Assembly (NCBI GenBank): GCA_903632075.3
Contig: CAHIKZ030003470.1
Coordinates: forward strand, 1-64,000
DNA length: 64,000 bases
Origin: Acanthosepion pharaonis
Taxonomy: Eukaryota > Mollusca > Cephalopoda > Sepiida > Sepiidae
Direction: 5' to 3'
In this document: piece after piece, positions 1-12,440 of the stretch
Numbering within the stretch: the stretch's first letter is position 1
Layout of the letters: every line of letters starts with the position of its first letter
Notes under the pieces: model-generated
Database searches by the model: none
What the model was told of the DNA's origin: nothing
What the model saw: the letters and a program-made list of their open reading frames with translations, nothing else
Translations under genes and position numbers: made by a program

Positions 1-488
1 AGACAATGTAAATGTGTTTATGCATTTATTGAGTAAACAATCTCATTCGAGATTAAGAGATCTTATTTTATAATGTTGTCTTATCGATAGTACCACTTTC
101 TTCTAAATGAAATAACAAAATAGACGAAATCTATCTTTTTTGTCTCGTACGCGATAGGGGGTGAACGTTGTTTAATCCAAATGTTGAAATAACGTCGAAT
201 AGTTTGAATAATTTTTCTTTTTTTTTTTTTTTTGTAACTGTGAAGTACATCATCCCCACAGATACATCAGGGTTATTAGAAATCTTTTTTGATCCTTGCC
301 GCTTAGGGTAAAATAGGTGAGTTTTTTTTTGTTGTAAGCATAACATGCATGCACCGGCTGCATTCTTACCATTTTGGAGAATAAGGGTTACTATCTTCAA
401 CAATAAACAGCCAACGCCGCCTGATGATTGCGTGTAACATATGGAACTGAAGTTGTGTACGGTCTGGCCAGCTTGAAAATTGATATAA

Positions 489-555
<67 letters not shown>

Positions 556-1951
556 ATACTATACGGTGGTATAAATTCTGATGTGACCGGGGGTGCTTAA
601 TTTTTCTTTTTTACGCAGTCTTCAGATTTTAGTCTTCGAATGATTTCTGTAGGTTTCACGCCTGACATTCCCCATGCAATGCTGATTACTATGTTCTCAC
701 TGTATATCTGTAAATGACCCCGCTAATGAATATTGCACATTTTAACAATGTATCTGTGTGACTCTATCTATGGTTATATATCTGTATATGCATGTATAGT
801 GTTGGCGTTATTATCGCTGAGTAAACAAAACTGATTTATTGAATTATGTTAATGGGAGATTATTTTCGTCTTCAGCACGCGCAGCGAAATTTGAGGCCAA
901 AAAATACTGCAGCAATCAATAGATGTATAATGTGTGCTCACAACAGACTTTGCGAGATTGACATCCGTGACGAAAAAAAATCTACATAAAACGCATTTAC
1001 GAGACGATGCTGAAAATTCCTCGGAACAACCCATAAGATTTTTTTTTAAATTCTTATGTCAATATCTTTTGTCAGCTAATGGTAACTAGGTTGAAGCGAG
1101 AAATTTTCAACACTCTTCGTAAATGTGAATCCATTTTTCATGACTGTAAACAAACAGAAAAAATAAGAACAAAATATTTTGACATAAAATAAATTTTTGT
1201 TTAATATCGCGAAACAGATATATTGAGTTTAATGTATTTTTTTCAATTGTTAGAACATTTAACTCTGAAAAATCAATAGTAATATGATCTGAACGTCTGA
1301 TACACGTGTATTCTGAAAATCTTTAAAATTCAACTGTTTATTGAAATTTAATAAAACCGTTTGTACTTATTGCATCAATAATTCAATTTAATTATTCATT
1401 CGATTTATTTTTTTAATAACGCCTGGAAATATTTATCTTTCCAGAGAATATTACCCTCTTATGGAAACAAAATATGGCGTTTGAACGTAGATAATTTTTA
1501 CATGTAACGAAAGTTAATTCTCTGTAGAATTAAAAACCAGTTAAAATTTTCAGACAACAAAAGCCTCGTTGGCATCGGAATAATCTCTTTGATGTTGAAG
1601 TTTAAATTGCAAAATAAAGTAAATGCTTTATTGAAGTAAATTTTAGTTTACATTGCAGGCTTATCCGAGTAAGAACAAAAAAACGATTTAACACTTATGA
1701 GAATTTGCGAAATGTTATCCATATTTTTAAAAAGTTAAAAATGTTCTTAATTTTGTATTTTATATATATTTTTTGTGTTTGATTCTCCCTAAATTTTATT
1801 AAGTTACACTCGTGCTTTGATCTTCGTAAAATAGAACAATTCATCAATAATTATCAACAGTAATTTCATTTATTACTTGATTACGATAGGCTATAATTTA
1901 AGCTTGTATGATGCATAGGGCGAGTGAGTACCAAAATATAAATATATGAAA

Positions 1952-1954
<3 letters not shown>
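1..1954. other. AT-rich non-coding stretch
   Basis: No coding signal or known repeat family is recognised on either strand. The short ORFs here are low-complexity and interrupted. The only clear structure is the (TA)n array near 494-553 and a T-run near 218-233. Confidence 0.6.
494..553. repeat. (TA)n microsatellite
   Basis: Uninterrupted alternating TA of about 60 bp, seen directly. It is the first of many similar arrays in the window. Confidence 0.95.
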
Positions 1955-1998
<44 letters not shown>

Positions 1999-1999
1999 T
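1955..1999. repeat. (TTA)n microsatellite, 3' tail of LINE X1
   Basis: About 15 TTA units, seen directly. It sits where the 3' end of the minus-strand family X element falls, so it probably grew from the element's AAT-type tail. Confidence 0.9.
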
Positions 2000-2681
2000 C
2001 GGTGGATTTCTCTTGTATGCACATTGCATTCCGGGTCCCAAAGTGATATCTAAGTTTAGAAATAGCTTCATGACATTTTCACTGGTCATTTTGTAAAACA
2101 ACACCTCAAGTTTACCCACATTATGCATAAATAAATCTCTTCGTATTGTGAGGGCTGTTATTGTCAGCAAAATATTTTGTATTTCTTTAAAAAAGACTAC
2201 CAGGATTCCATTCAATGTCTAACGGAACCATTTCCAATCAATCCGAGGGCTCCCATTACAACTGGAATTAATGTTGTCCTCATGTGAGACGTTTTTGATA
2301 TATCCATTCCAATATCCTTATATTTTGATAGTTTCTTTGAAGATCTTCAAAGATACATTACAACCTGCAGGGACTTTCATGTTAATAAGATAATACATTC
2401 TATTCTTGTGATCTTTGATCTCGATGTCTGGGTGATTAGATTTGATTCTTCTGCCTGTCTCTATTGGAAATTACCATCAAATTGTTAATGATTCTATCTA
2501 TGTAACTTGGTCTGGGTCAGGCCCATACCAGTTTCTTACAGTTTCTTTACGAGTAAAGCTTGTATATTTTCATGTGCAGACATTTTAGACCATTCTATTA
2601 TGCTGAGTTTTATAGTCAGTTGGTTCTAACACTGTGTAACTTGTTGCAAGATGTTGAATTGTTTCTGCATGTTTAGAGCAG
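1955..2681 (-). pseudogene. Decayed LINE 3' end, family X (copy X1)
   Basis: Translating the minus strand across frameshifts gives, in order, a zinc-knuckle-region remnant (AETIQHLATSYTVLEP, near 2610-2660), a block resembling HPDIEIKDHKNRMYYLIN and VPAGCNVSLK (near 2350-2450), a block resembling IPVVMGALGLI (near 2240-2290), and an EIQNILLT..TLRR-like block (near 2110-2200). This order is typical of the C-terminal region of a common invertebrate LINE often annotated as R2-type Pol. The non-coding tail ends in (ATT)n at 1955-1999, the expected 3' tail. Several stops and frameshifts show it is dead. The clade name is uncertain; the LINE C-terminus call is fairly secure. Confidence 0.72.
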
Positions 2682-2720
<39 letters not shown>

Positions 2721-2721
2721 T
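2682..2721. repeat. (ATT)n microsatellite between LINE copies X2 and X1
   Basis: About 13 ATT units, seen directly. Its position marks the 3' tail of X2 and the X2/X1 junction. Confidence 0.9.
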
Positions 2722-2945
2722 TCTTTGATTTCTGGCGTTTACACATTTCTCTTTCGGGTCCCGCCCAGGACCTAATACAGAAATGGCATGATGACACTTT
2801 CCACTGACAAAAAAAATATTACATCGATAAAGCCCTTCGTAAAGTGTGGGCTGTACTTTTCAGAACAATTTTATGTATCTCCTTGAGGCATGGACTTCCA
2901 GGAATCCCTACAATAAGTCTACTGCAATCTTTATTATTATTATTA
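2682..2945 (-). pseudogene. Decayed LINE 3' end, family X (copy X2)
   Basis: The minus strand reads IPGSPCLKEIHKIVLKSTA followed by HTLRRALSM near 2840-2920. This is the last conserved coding block of family X, the same block that ends X1 and X3. It is followed by the family's 3' UTR (GGAAAGTGTCATCATGCC) and an (ATT)n tail at 2682-2721. It lies directly upstream of X1 on the same strand, so the tail of X2 abuts the body of X1. Only the last ~260 bp is present; its own 5' side also meets a short (TTA)n at 2930-2950. Confidence 0.7.
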
Positions 2946-3834
2946 TTATTGTATGAAGTACATTATAATTATTTGAATTATATTCCCTTTGATAAAAATA
3001 TTTATGGGTATTGTTTCTTTCTGTAATATTAATTGAAGCATTTTAAGTCTTGTCATGAGTGTTATTTATATTTTTAATATATATTAATATTTTTCTGATG
3101 TTAATAGATGTAATTTGTTTGTTCTCACGAATTCACACACTTTTGGCAAGAGACAAATCAACCGACTAGAGTGGTGTTTATGAATATGTAAAAGTTTATT
3201 GATTGGTTGCAATGACGATACTATCAAAGAAAAAAAAGAATTCTTAAACAATATTGTTTGTACGTATTATGGATTATTACGTCCTCGATTGATTCATTTA
3301 TTGATTCGATTTCTACGTATTATCAACCCTTTGCAGGATATTTAAAACAAGGACATGTCTTTAGATTTTAAGAACACTTTTGGGGATAATAACGATTCAG
3401 TGATTCAAGTTTTACTAATTAGCCCATAGGTTGGGGAATTCACATGTTTCCCAATGGTATTTGCACATAAGTGAATATAACGAACCCAACTGGAATTGGA
3501 AATCTGGCTGTCCCTTTAACTTTTCCGAACCATTATCCATTATATGACACGCACATCCATGCTTACATCACCTGGTTTTCCCAGGCAGTCATACCATTGA
3601 TCGTAAGGGAAATTTTTGTATTTAAAAATTATGAATGAGCCGTTAAGTTCCCGAGTTTTGATAAACATTAGATTTGAGGGTTAAATATGAAAATTATTAA
3701 ATTTAGTAATCTTGAGTTTTAATAAACATCTTAAAGTATTGGGATTTGAAATTATTTGGGAGAAGAAATTTTTATGAATATTGGTAAAAGGTTTTGATCG
3801 GACTTACCAATTTTATGAGATTTTTAATATACAG
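2946..3834. other. Unassigned AT-rich stretch
   Basis: No ORF of substance and no recognised motif between the oppositely oriented X2 and X3 remnants. It could be more decayed LINE or unique DNA. Confidence 0.4.
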
Positions 3835-4540
3835 GCGAATTTTGAAATCTAATCGCTTAACACATCGTGAAAGATTGCCAAGAACAGAAATTTTTACATT
3901 AATATGACAGTCTGTGGATTGTAAAATTATCTTTGATGAATTTTCAAACGCTTTAACAAAATACAAGGATATTGAAGTTGATATCTCAAAGATGTGGCAC
4001 ATGATGACATCAATAATTCCAGATGTAGTTGGCCCTCCCGGATTAATTACAGAATATTCTGTTTTATCAGCAGCAGATGTTAACACCTCGACATTGCCTA
4101 ATGAATATTGCAGTGATACCATCAAAAAAATTTAATGATTAGTGAGGATAATAATGTTTCATCAATAACAATTTGGATACTATGTATAATATTATTAATA
4201 TATTTTTTTTATTTTTTTAAGAAGGATCATGTCTTATCATTTGTTTTGTTCTCAAATGTTGTTTATTTATAATTTTATAGTAAAATAAAACTGATGTGGT
4301 CAGGAAGTCTCTTGAAATATCTGAGCCCATACCTTAAAGAAATACAAAACATTGTACTCACGAGTACAGTTTACGCATTAAGAAGAGTCTCATCTATGTA
4401 GAATATGTTTGATATTATTTTTTGTCTGTTTTTTTTTTTTTTTACAAATCATGATCAGTGGAAAATGTCATGAAACCATTTCTGACCTAGGTCTCTGGTT
4501 GGGTCCCGGAAAAAATATGTATAAAACACAAATCTATGGA

Positions 4541-4577
<37 letters not shown>
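3835..4577 (+). pseudogene. Decayed LINE 3' end, family X (copy X3)
   Basis: The plus strand reads ILKSNR near 3840-3860 and then, in one 73-codon frame (3914-4135), DEFSNALTKYKDIEVDISK followed by MWHMMTSIIPDVVGPPGLI. These correspond to the family X blocks for KYKDLE, MWHMKT and IPVVVGALGLI. After a gap, 4330-4400 reads LKEIQNIVLTSTVYALRR, the last conserved block, followed by the family 3' UTR and an (AAT)n tail at 4540-4577. Frameshifts and stops separate the blocks. It has the opposite orientation to X1 and X2 and keeps the best-preserved middle block of the three. Confidence 0.75.
4540..4577. repeat. (AAT)n microsatellite, 3' tail of LINE X3
   Basis: About 12 AAT units at the exact 3' end of the plus-strand family X remnant, matching the tails of X1 and X2 in complement. 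Confidence 0.9.
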
Positions 4578-4579
<2 letters not shown>

Positions 4580-4710
4580 GAACAGGGTATTTTTGAAGGA
4601 TATTTTAAGGAGGGACGTGTTTGTCATTATAGTGATCGATATCAAGGGATGTAGTATTATCAGTAATATATAAATTAAATGTTGTTCCCACTCTGCGTTT
4701 TGCACAGATT

Positions 4711-4850
4711 GCATCCACTTGTCGAGAGACTTAATTGTTAAATAGAATTTCAAGTTCAATTTTACAATTACATCCAATTCTCAGGAGACTTAATTGTAAA
4801 ATTGAATTTCAAATTGAGTTTTATCATCAAGTCCCTAGGCGAGTGAATAT
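4711..4850. repeat. 59-bp minisatellite, about 2.3 copies
   Basis: The phrase GAGACTTAATTGT recurs at a 59-bp spacing (units starting at 4711 and 4770, with a partial third near 4829). The copies differ by several substitutions. Confidence 0.7.
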
Positions 4851-5149
4851 ATTATTTCGCGCGACCCAGAGTTGGGACTCCATCAGTGAACATATAATTC
4901 TGTTTAATACTAATATCATGAATTTTCCAGGAATCTTATGAAATATATAAATATCCAAGAGAGTTAGAAGGTATTTTAATATTTGAAATTGCGAAATAGT
5001 TAAATAGAAACGATAGAACATGCAAACGATTAACTGAAAACAATGACAAGCAACTATTACGTAACATTGTTTTTTATAAATCTTTAAAGTCTAATAAGGA
5101 CACAAAGAGGTCTATGCAGAGGGTTTATGTATTTAGAGATTATTGATAA

Positions 5150-5495
5150 AATACAAAGAAGAATCTGCAACGCTATTGGTCCTTAACTAACTTCAGTCAC
5201 TTTCCCACAGCCATAATATAGCTTCTCTGTGTCTTTTCTATAAACATTTTCATGGAAATTGTTCTAATGAACTTTCCTCTATGGTATTTAGACATTACGG
5301 ATTTAAGCACATTACTAGATTGGTGGAAATGTTTCATCATTTTATCATTGAAATGACAAGATGTAACCGCAAGTTCTATGCTAACAGTTTCTTTTCTTGC
5401 ACTTTCTCATTTGTGGAATTCTCTTTTGCCCTCTTGATCTTCAAAAAATTTAAATCTATGGCAATCGTTAATTTCTGTTTTCTTAACACTTAGTG
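5150..5495 (+). pseudogene. LINE C-terminal remnant, jockey/CR1-like (copy Z1)
   Basis: Read across frameshifts, the plus strand gives an RICNAIG..LTSVTF block, then SFSVSFLYKHFHGNCSNEL, then CNRKFYANSFFSCT, and a degenerate NVNRYL-like end. This is the usual order of the extreme C-terminus of jockey/CR1-type LINE proteins (rare-motif region, NSFFPRTSRLWNSLP block, FKSNVNRYL end). The 70-codon ORF at 5281-5493 is only the last part. The same end block recurs on the minus strand at 14.4 kb and 32.2 kb. It is dead, and no 5' part is seen. Confidence 0.68.
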
Positions 5496-5984
5496 TTTTA
5501 TCCTTTTCTCTCATTACCAGCGTTTTATTTTTTCATATAGTGTCACACAAGTAAGCACTTGATAGATAGTGGCTTTATTGCCTTGCATTAAAATGAAATG
5601 ATTAAAAAAGCCAACACAAATATTAGTTGGTTTTGTTTATATAAATAAAGACAGAATATGAAAAATATCAATAACAATGATTAATGACATGAAAACAACA
5701 ACATTATCTCCATTAAGGAAAGAAAGGTCATAACAGAAAATGTGTAAATTAGTTGTCGAAGAACATAACTGTAATTCAAGAGCTCATTTATTGAAGGTAA
5801 CCTTACCAAAATTAAAATCAGCATCTGATTTCAGGTAAATCATTTTTCTTCCATCACAAATATCAAATTAAAAAAATAGGAATAACTCTAGTCATAATGT
5901 AAAATAAATGGATACCAGATATATGAACATTATTTTACTGTCTCCCAGTTTTTCAGTTGATATGGACATTCCTGATATCAACTG
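5496..5984. other. AT-rich stretch without recognised features
   Basis: Nothing recognisable on either strand beyond random short ORFs. Confidence 0.45.
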
Positions 5985-6095
5985 TGCATTTAAAGTCACA
6001 AATGTTATAAGTAATAACGTATTAAAAGTCACAAATGATATAAGTAATAATGTATTTAAAGTTAAAAATAATATAAGTAAAAATGTGATGAAAAT
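5985..6095. repeat. 33-bp minisatellite, three units
   Basis: The phrase AAAGTCACAAATG recurs at 5992 and 6025 and, degraded, at 6058, an exact 33-bp period. Because 33 is a multiple of three, both strands show repetitive open frames; on plus, 11-residue units of the type FKVTNVISNNV. I read these as a by-product of the repeat and do not call a gene. Confidence 0.85.
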
Positions 6096-6328
6096 TTCAA
6101 AATGTTTCAACTAACTTGAAATTTTCCTCAGAGGTTTATTGCATATGCAACCAGTGAACGTTACTGTAATTTATAACTCTTGTGAAAGATTTATAATATC
6201 GTAAAACATAATTCACATAAATGTATGCAAAAAAATAATACTGGATTGTTTAACGTTTCTTTTTGTTTTTCTCGCCTCAATCCCCAAAACTTATGGATTA
6301 TAATAATAATTTTTGATTGCATATTCAT

Positions 6329-6329
<1 letters not shown>

Positions 6330-6379
<50 letters not shown>
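6330..6379. repeat. (TA)n microsatellite
   Basis: Pure TA array, seen directly. Between this array and the next one (about 6660-6709) lies a 280-bp segment of more balanced composition without a recognised identity. Confidence 0.95.
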
Positions 6380-6383
<4 letters not shown>

Positions 6384-6657
6384 CGCTCAGGTCGTATTCA
6401 CGTATATGGTCAACCAAATCAGTTCACAGGAACCGACAACCAGGCACCAGCACATGTAATTTGGTGGTGAGGGCTTTTTGTAGAACTAACTAAATTTTTG
6501 AGGGGCAAACAAAATACAAAAACATGGGGGAACTCAAGCCACAAGGTCCCATGACGACAATCCTCAGGTTTTGAATTCTAATTGAACAGCTGACATCCAA
6601 CGTTATAAATTGGAGGGTGCCCTACTATTTACCTGTAGCTGAGGAGAAGAAGATTAA

Positions 6658-6659
<2 letters not shown>
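6380..6659. other. Moderate-GC island between two (TA)n arrays
   Basis: About 280 bp with clearly higher GC than its surroundings (phrases such as CAGACGCTCAGGTCG and GGAACCGACAACCAGGCACC), bounded on both sides by TA arrays. Probably a repeat copy whose ends have been eroded by the TA tracts; no ORF or motif identifies it. Confidence 0.35.
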
Positions 6660-6703
<44 letters not shown>

Positions 6704-6709
6704 ATATAT
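6660..6709. repeat. (TA)n microsatellite
   Basis: TA array of about 50 bp with one interruption, seen directly. Confidence 0.9.
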
Positions 6710-7591
6710 GACTAATATAACAAAGTGTATATGATTTTTATTTTCTACAGATTGGTTTAGAATATATATAAACAGTGATTACTTTATGAAACTTTTCACA
6801 GACACGGACGAGTGTAAGCTACATGAATATTGGAAAAGTTTAATTTGCATCATGATGATTCGCTCCTGGCATCCAAATACCGCTAACACGAGATGTGCTG
6901 AATGACTTTTGAACATCGTGAAAAAAAATCGTGAAATGGAGAGCTGCAACGTAGATACGAGACCGTGGTTTGTAGTAAAGAACACAACAGATATTCTGCT
7001 TGCCTCCGTACATCAGAGTTCATCCAACAAAATCAGGAGAAAGTGACAGAAGACCAAGACATGGTCTCAAGCAGAAAAAAGATGAAGTTTTTTAAAAAAG
7101 TTAAAAGGAATCATGGCTGCAGAGGTTGCCTACTGAACATTTCTGTAAGTGGCAAATAATTAGCATCCTATTTGAACATAGAAGAAAAGTCAAAAATGGT
7201 AATTTAGATAATATCCGAAATTTAGCACCTGGAACGACTGATTGTAATGATTCTCCTGATTGTAAATAGACGGATTCTATTAATTGGGCGTGTTTGAGAA
7301 AGATACTGGACTTTATTAATTAGATAAACAAGGAGATTGACAGGATTAAGGAGATTTTCACCCTTAGAGCCAGAACCGTGAAGGCAATATGTCCTTTAAT
7401 ATTCCAAGGAGTCGGATTGAGGCCGTAGATAGAAAAATTTGTCTTTTATGCCAGAAAAGTATCTGGATTATTATAATGTGTATGACACTTTTCTCTATTA
7501 TTCCAATAAATTAATATTTGGAATATTTTTGAGATATTCATTGTGTTTTCCCTTAAACCAAACTCTATCAAATATATCCTGAACACATCTA

Positions 7592-7599
<8 letters not shown>

Positions 7600-7650
<51 letters not shown>

Positions 7651-8300
7651 GTATATTTAAAAAGCATCAAATCTTCCTTTTATGCATGTTTCATTAAAAA
7701 CGACAGAAAATACTACGGTTGAGCTTTTTATTTAATTTTTCTTGTGTTGGACAAGAGCTTTTTTCTGGATAAAGAGTGTGTAAGATATGTCCGAATATTT
7801 TGTATTTGCATTAGCGCTTCAACATGCCTTTAAACATTTTAACGTTAAGGATAATTGATCCATCAGACTTATTTAAGTGTGTTCTGTGTATGTAGACTCC
7901 ATTGAAACATACTAGTAAAAAACACAAATATATTAACTGCATCCACTTGCAAAAAAGACTAAAAATAATGGAAGCTTTAATAATAAAAAGAAAAGCCAAC
8001 TCTTAACAATATTAACTATGAACAAAGCCACAATGTGCTAACCGTATTCGGAAATTAAAACATCCCTACCACACACTAAAATATACACATAACGCACACA
8101 CTCAATTAAGCTGAAAAATCGAATCATCCTTGATAATGGCTAAAGGTATAGCCGAAAGCGCTCGGAAATATAAAACATTTGGACAGTTCTTACACACCCT
8201 TTGTCCAGAAAAAAAGAAAGCTCTTGTTCAGAACACAAGAAAAATTAAATAAAAAGCTTAACCGTAGTACCTTGTCTGTCGTTTTAATGAAACATGCATA

Positions 8301-8364
<64 letters not shown>

Positions 8365-8370
8365 TATATA
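7600..8370. mobile_element. Foldback (inverted-repeat) element bounded by (TA)n
   Basis: The arm at 7681-7860 and the reverse complement of 8119-8300 align over about 180 bp. Shared phrases include ATGCATGTTTCATTAAAA, AGCTTTTTATTTAATTTTTC, and ACAAGAGCTT. The arms are separated by about 260 bp of non-coding DNA, and (TA)n arrays lie just outside each arm (7600-7647 and 8305-8370). It may be a foldback/MITE-like element or two oppositely inserted copies of a short interspersed repeat. The inner arm phrase with CCGAAAGCGCTCGG looks conserved. Confidence 0.6.
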
Positions 8371-11200
8371 AATTTATGATATATAAAACTTGTATTATAT
8401 TTAAAATAAAAAAACATTTTTAAAATATATTATATTATAACCATTACAGAACCCTTTATCTATTAAAAAATTATAAATATTCATATAAAATCTCTCATTT
8501 ATAAATTTTCATTTATTTAAATAAATTATATATATATATTGAATATATTTATGATTCTCATATATATATATATATATATATATGCATATATATATATATA
8601 TATATTGATATAAATATAATTTATTTGACAATTTTGATGATTAGGGTTATATAGATAAAAATATAACTTTTTTTTATTTTTTTTTATAGACGGATCTATT
8701 ATATTTGAATTATTAGATAGATATTGTTTCAGCCTGAATAAATAGATAATTATGGAAAAAATTGATAAAAATATATATATATATAAATATATAACCCATA
8801 TTAAATATATTTGATGAAAACATTATTCTATACTAAAATATTTTAGGAAGATAGGTGTTAGAATAAATGAAATCATGAATAGATAGATTGATTGATTGAT
8901 ATTTGAATTCAAATTATTATTATAAAAATTATTTGTAAATTACTTATTTTATGTGGTTTTATGATAAAAAATAAAAGGCCTTCAAGTTTATTATATCATT
9001 ATTTAAATTCATCCAAAGATTTTAATTTTGGATTAAATGGTTGATTCATTCATTTGATTTAAATCATAGGTCTCAAAATAATATTCTCTTGTATAAAAGT
9101 CTGAACTAAAACAATCATCTAGAATATATAAAAAAAATCGTCATTATATGATTTTACAATTTTTTATCAAAATGTAAAATTTCACATTAATAATTTTTTT
9201 TGTGTAAAAATTTTCATTAACAAAACCTATTAAAAACTTAATGAAAGAATGTTGTCTTTTAAGATATGTTTTTTATCTATGAATAAACAGAAGAAGTTTT
9301 TACACATTAATTTATATATTTTAATGGAATTGTTCTTCAAAAATAAAACATTTGGACAAGTTTTCAAAACATTTGAGGCGTAGGGTTTGTAAAATATTTT
9401 TTTTTAATTTGATTCTTGATAATTTACAAATATACCTTGATTTTTCATTTTTTTAAGGAATTTTCAATATATATCTGGTGACTTTATTTTAATAATTATC
9501 CATAAAATTATATATATATATAAAATATATATAAAACAAACATGTTTAAAAAACAGGTGGAGAATGCGTTATTAATTTGTCACAAACAGATAAAGATTCC
9601 ATTTCCATGAATTTAAAATCAAAAAATGAATAATATACAAACAATGAGGAATTTGGTCATTGATAAAATAATATTTTAAAAAATACATTTATATGATATG
9701 CAAATATATATATATATATATATTACTGAATTTTAAAGATCCACACACGGGATTTGTTTAATATTACATGATATAAATATATATATATAATATATAGATT
9801 AATATATATATATATATATATATATTTATACATATATATATTTTGTTATCATATATAATTAAATGTTCATTAATACACACATATATATATAATTATAATT
9901 TAAATTCAAATATTTATATTATTTTTATTGATATTTATGTATATTTTTATTTTTTTTAATTTTTCAAACTTTTAACTAACGATTTTTTAATTTTTTTTTC
10001 TTTGACATAATATTTTTGTCTTTTATAAAAGAATTTATCGGTTTATTTTGATAATTTTATCTGAATATATTATATATAAAAAAAAATCTTTGTGGAATTT
10101 TTCCTATAAAAAAACAAATTCTTTCTTTTGCAAAGTTTTTGTTATAAAAAGGATTGTTTAATTTTTCTCAAAAAAAATTGGGTTTGTGTTTGACTTAATA
10201 ATTTCATATTCCTTGTTACCTATATATATATGGAAAATATATAGATAAAAACATGATAGATTCATACAAACAAAAAAGCCAATTAAAAAATAAAAAAATG
10301 TAGAGGGAATTTAGATAAAATTGAAAATATTCTTTCATGACATTTAAAAATATATAATATATTTATATTGAAGCCATTGAATATATATTTTGATGAAATA
10401 AATTTCCACATGCTATTAAAAAATTAAAAGAAATCTATTTATAACAATTTAAATTTCCAATATATATCGGATATATATATATATATATATATTTTATAAA
10501 ATTTGATTTAAAGGATTTTTATAAAGGAAGTGTAAATTTTTGATTATTTTTTTTGTAATTTATAAAAATTTTTTCTCAAATAAAAAATTATTTTATGTAT
10601 TTTCCAGTTTTTTTTTTCAATATATAATTTTTTTATTATTTTTTCATAAAAAAAATTTTAATAAAAAAAATAATCAATATAATATATATATATATATATA
10701 AACAATGAAAAACCTCAAATTACAAAATACAAAAAACAGAAAGGATAATTTAACGAAAACAATTATAAAAGTGAATGAAAACATATGTCTTAAATAAATG
10801 GTTTTACAGTGAACATGAGCTATCCATTAAAATTATCTAAAGACAGGATTTATTCTTCTCCCATTTTATTTATTTTGCTCTAAAAAAAAACATTACGATG
10901 AAGTAATGAATTTATGAAATTATTTGATCTTACTGAATGAAAAGCGGTATTTTATTTTAATATTTAAATTTTTAAATTCAGAAAAGAATTTATAATTTTA
11001 TAAGATACATTATTTTTTTTCCTGGGGAAAAAATCTTCTGAAAAAGTAAAGAAACCATTTCCAATCAGGTTAAAGATTTGTTTAAATTTCCACGGGAATG
11101 TTGTTGAAATATCTGAATAAGATTGTATAAAGGAGAATTCAATTTAAATTAAGGAAATTTTCAAGAGATTTGCAAGCAAGATGGAAATTTTAATTGAACC
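8371..11200. other. Hyper-AT block
   Basis: Nearly 3 kb of extremely AT-rich DNA with many short TA runs and A/T homopolymers. No coding similarity, inverted repeat or tandem array stands out. Confidence 0.6.
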
Positions 11201-12440
11201 AAAATTTAAAAAGAAAGAATCAAAGAAAAAAAAATAGAAATGAAAATTTTTGAAAAAATATTAAAGAAAAATAAATGCAATATAAAAATGAAAAAAAAAA
11301 AAGAAAGAAGAAAAAGAAAGAAATTGTAAAGAAAAAATGTTTATATCAAAGGAAGAAGGTTGGGAAAAAGAAAGAGAATAAAAAAAAAGAAGAAAAATGA
11401 ATGGTTGGGACATTAAAAAAAGAAAACAAAAGAAAAGAAGGATTAATTTGCGTTATCAAAGATATCTTAGAATAGACAGATGATTTTTTGTTTGGATTGA
11501 TTTATTTTTGAAAGAATAAGAATCATAAATGGTGAAAAAACGGGTTATTTAAGAAGACAAGATTTTAGATAATAATAAATGTGAAATATATATGTTTTAG
11601 ATAGAGAAATCAGATTACAAGAGATGAAGATTCATTGACTAATATATTTTTTTAAAATTTCATTTTTTTGAGAAACAAAATTTCCATTGAATTAAACCAT
11701 TTTTTTAGAATATTTTTCATATTTTCAAATATCTGTTTTTTTATATAAAAAACTATATTTTTTATTTTCATAGTGTTTTCTTTCAAATTTAGGATTTATT
11801 TATTTTATTCTTGAATTTTTTCTAACATAAACAAAGAAAAATATAAAGAAAGAAAGAAGAATCAAGAAAAAAAATATCGAAAGAAAGAAAATCATAGAAA
11901 GAAAGAGATAGATATAAGAAAGAAAGATAGAAAGAAAGAAAGATTGAAAGAAAGAAGAATATGGGGATGAAAGATAAGAGGAGGATATTTTTTGAATTTG
12001 ATTCAATGAAAGAAAGATAAAAGAAAGAAAGAAAGATTCATTCTGAAAGAAAAGAAAGAAATAAAAGAAAAGAAAAAAGGAAAGAAGGAAGAAAGAAGAA
12101 AGAAAAAGAATTTTAAAGAAAAGAAAGAAAGAAAGAAAGAAAAAAGAAAGGAAAATAAAGAAAGAAAGAAAGAAAATAGAATTCATTTAATGAAAGAAAG
12201 AAGGAAAAAAAAAAAATAGTGGAAAAAAACAGAAAGGGAAAAGAAAGAAAGAAAGAAAAGAAAGAAGAAAGAAAGAAATAAAGAAAAAAGAAAAAAAGAA
12301 AGAAAGAAAGAAAAAGAAAGAAAGAAAGGAAAAAGAAAGATGAAGGGAAATGAAAAGAAAGGAAAAAAAAGGAAATTCCTTAAAATGCTAAAAAAAGAAA
12401 GAAAGACAGAAAGAAAGAAAGAATGATGAGTGGGAAACTA
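11200..12440 (+). repeat. (GAAA)n polypurine tract, about 1.2 kb
   Basis: The plus strand is almost all purine, built on GAAA/GAAAG units with scattered T and ATGG interruptions, densest at 11840-12330. The complementary strand therefore shows a long F/S/L-rich open frame (11800-12186), which is a composition artefact. Such tracts can adopt triplex (H-DNA) structure; that is known of the sequence class, not shown here. Confidence 0.85.

Noticed and set aside
3772..4125. 117-codon minus-strand ORF
   Set aside because: Antisense to the family X3 remnant; the plus-strand frame carries the LINE motifs.
5908..6114. Plus-strand ORF with 11-residue repeats
   Set aside because: The 33-bp minisatellite keeps both strands open; there is no other sign of coding.
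11800..12186. 128-codon minus-strand ORF rich in F, S and L
   Set aside because: It is the complement of the (GAAA)n tract; the composition alone keeps it open. Not a gene. The same holds for 46735-47016.
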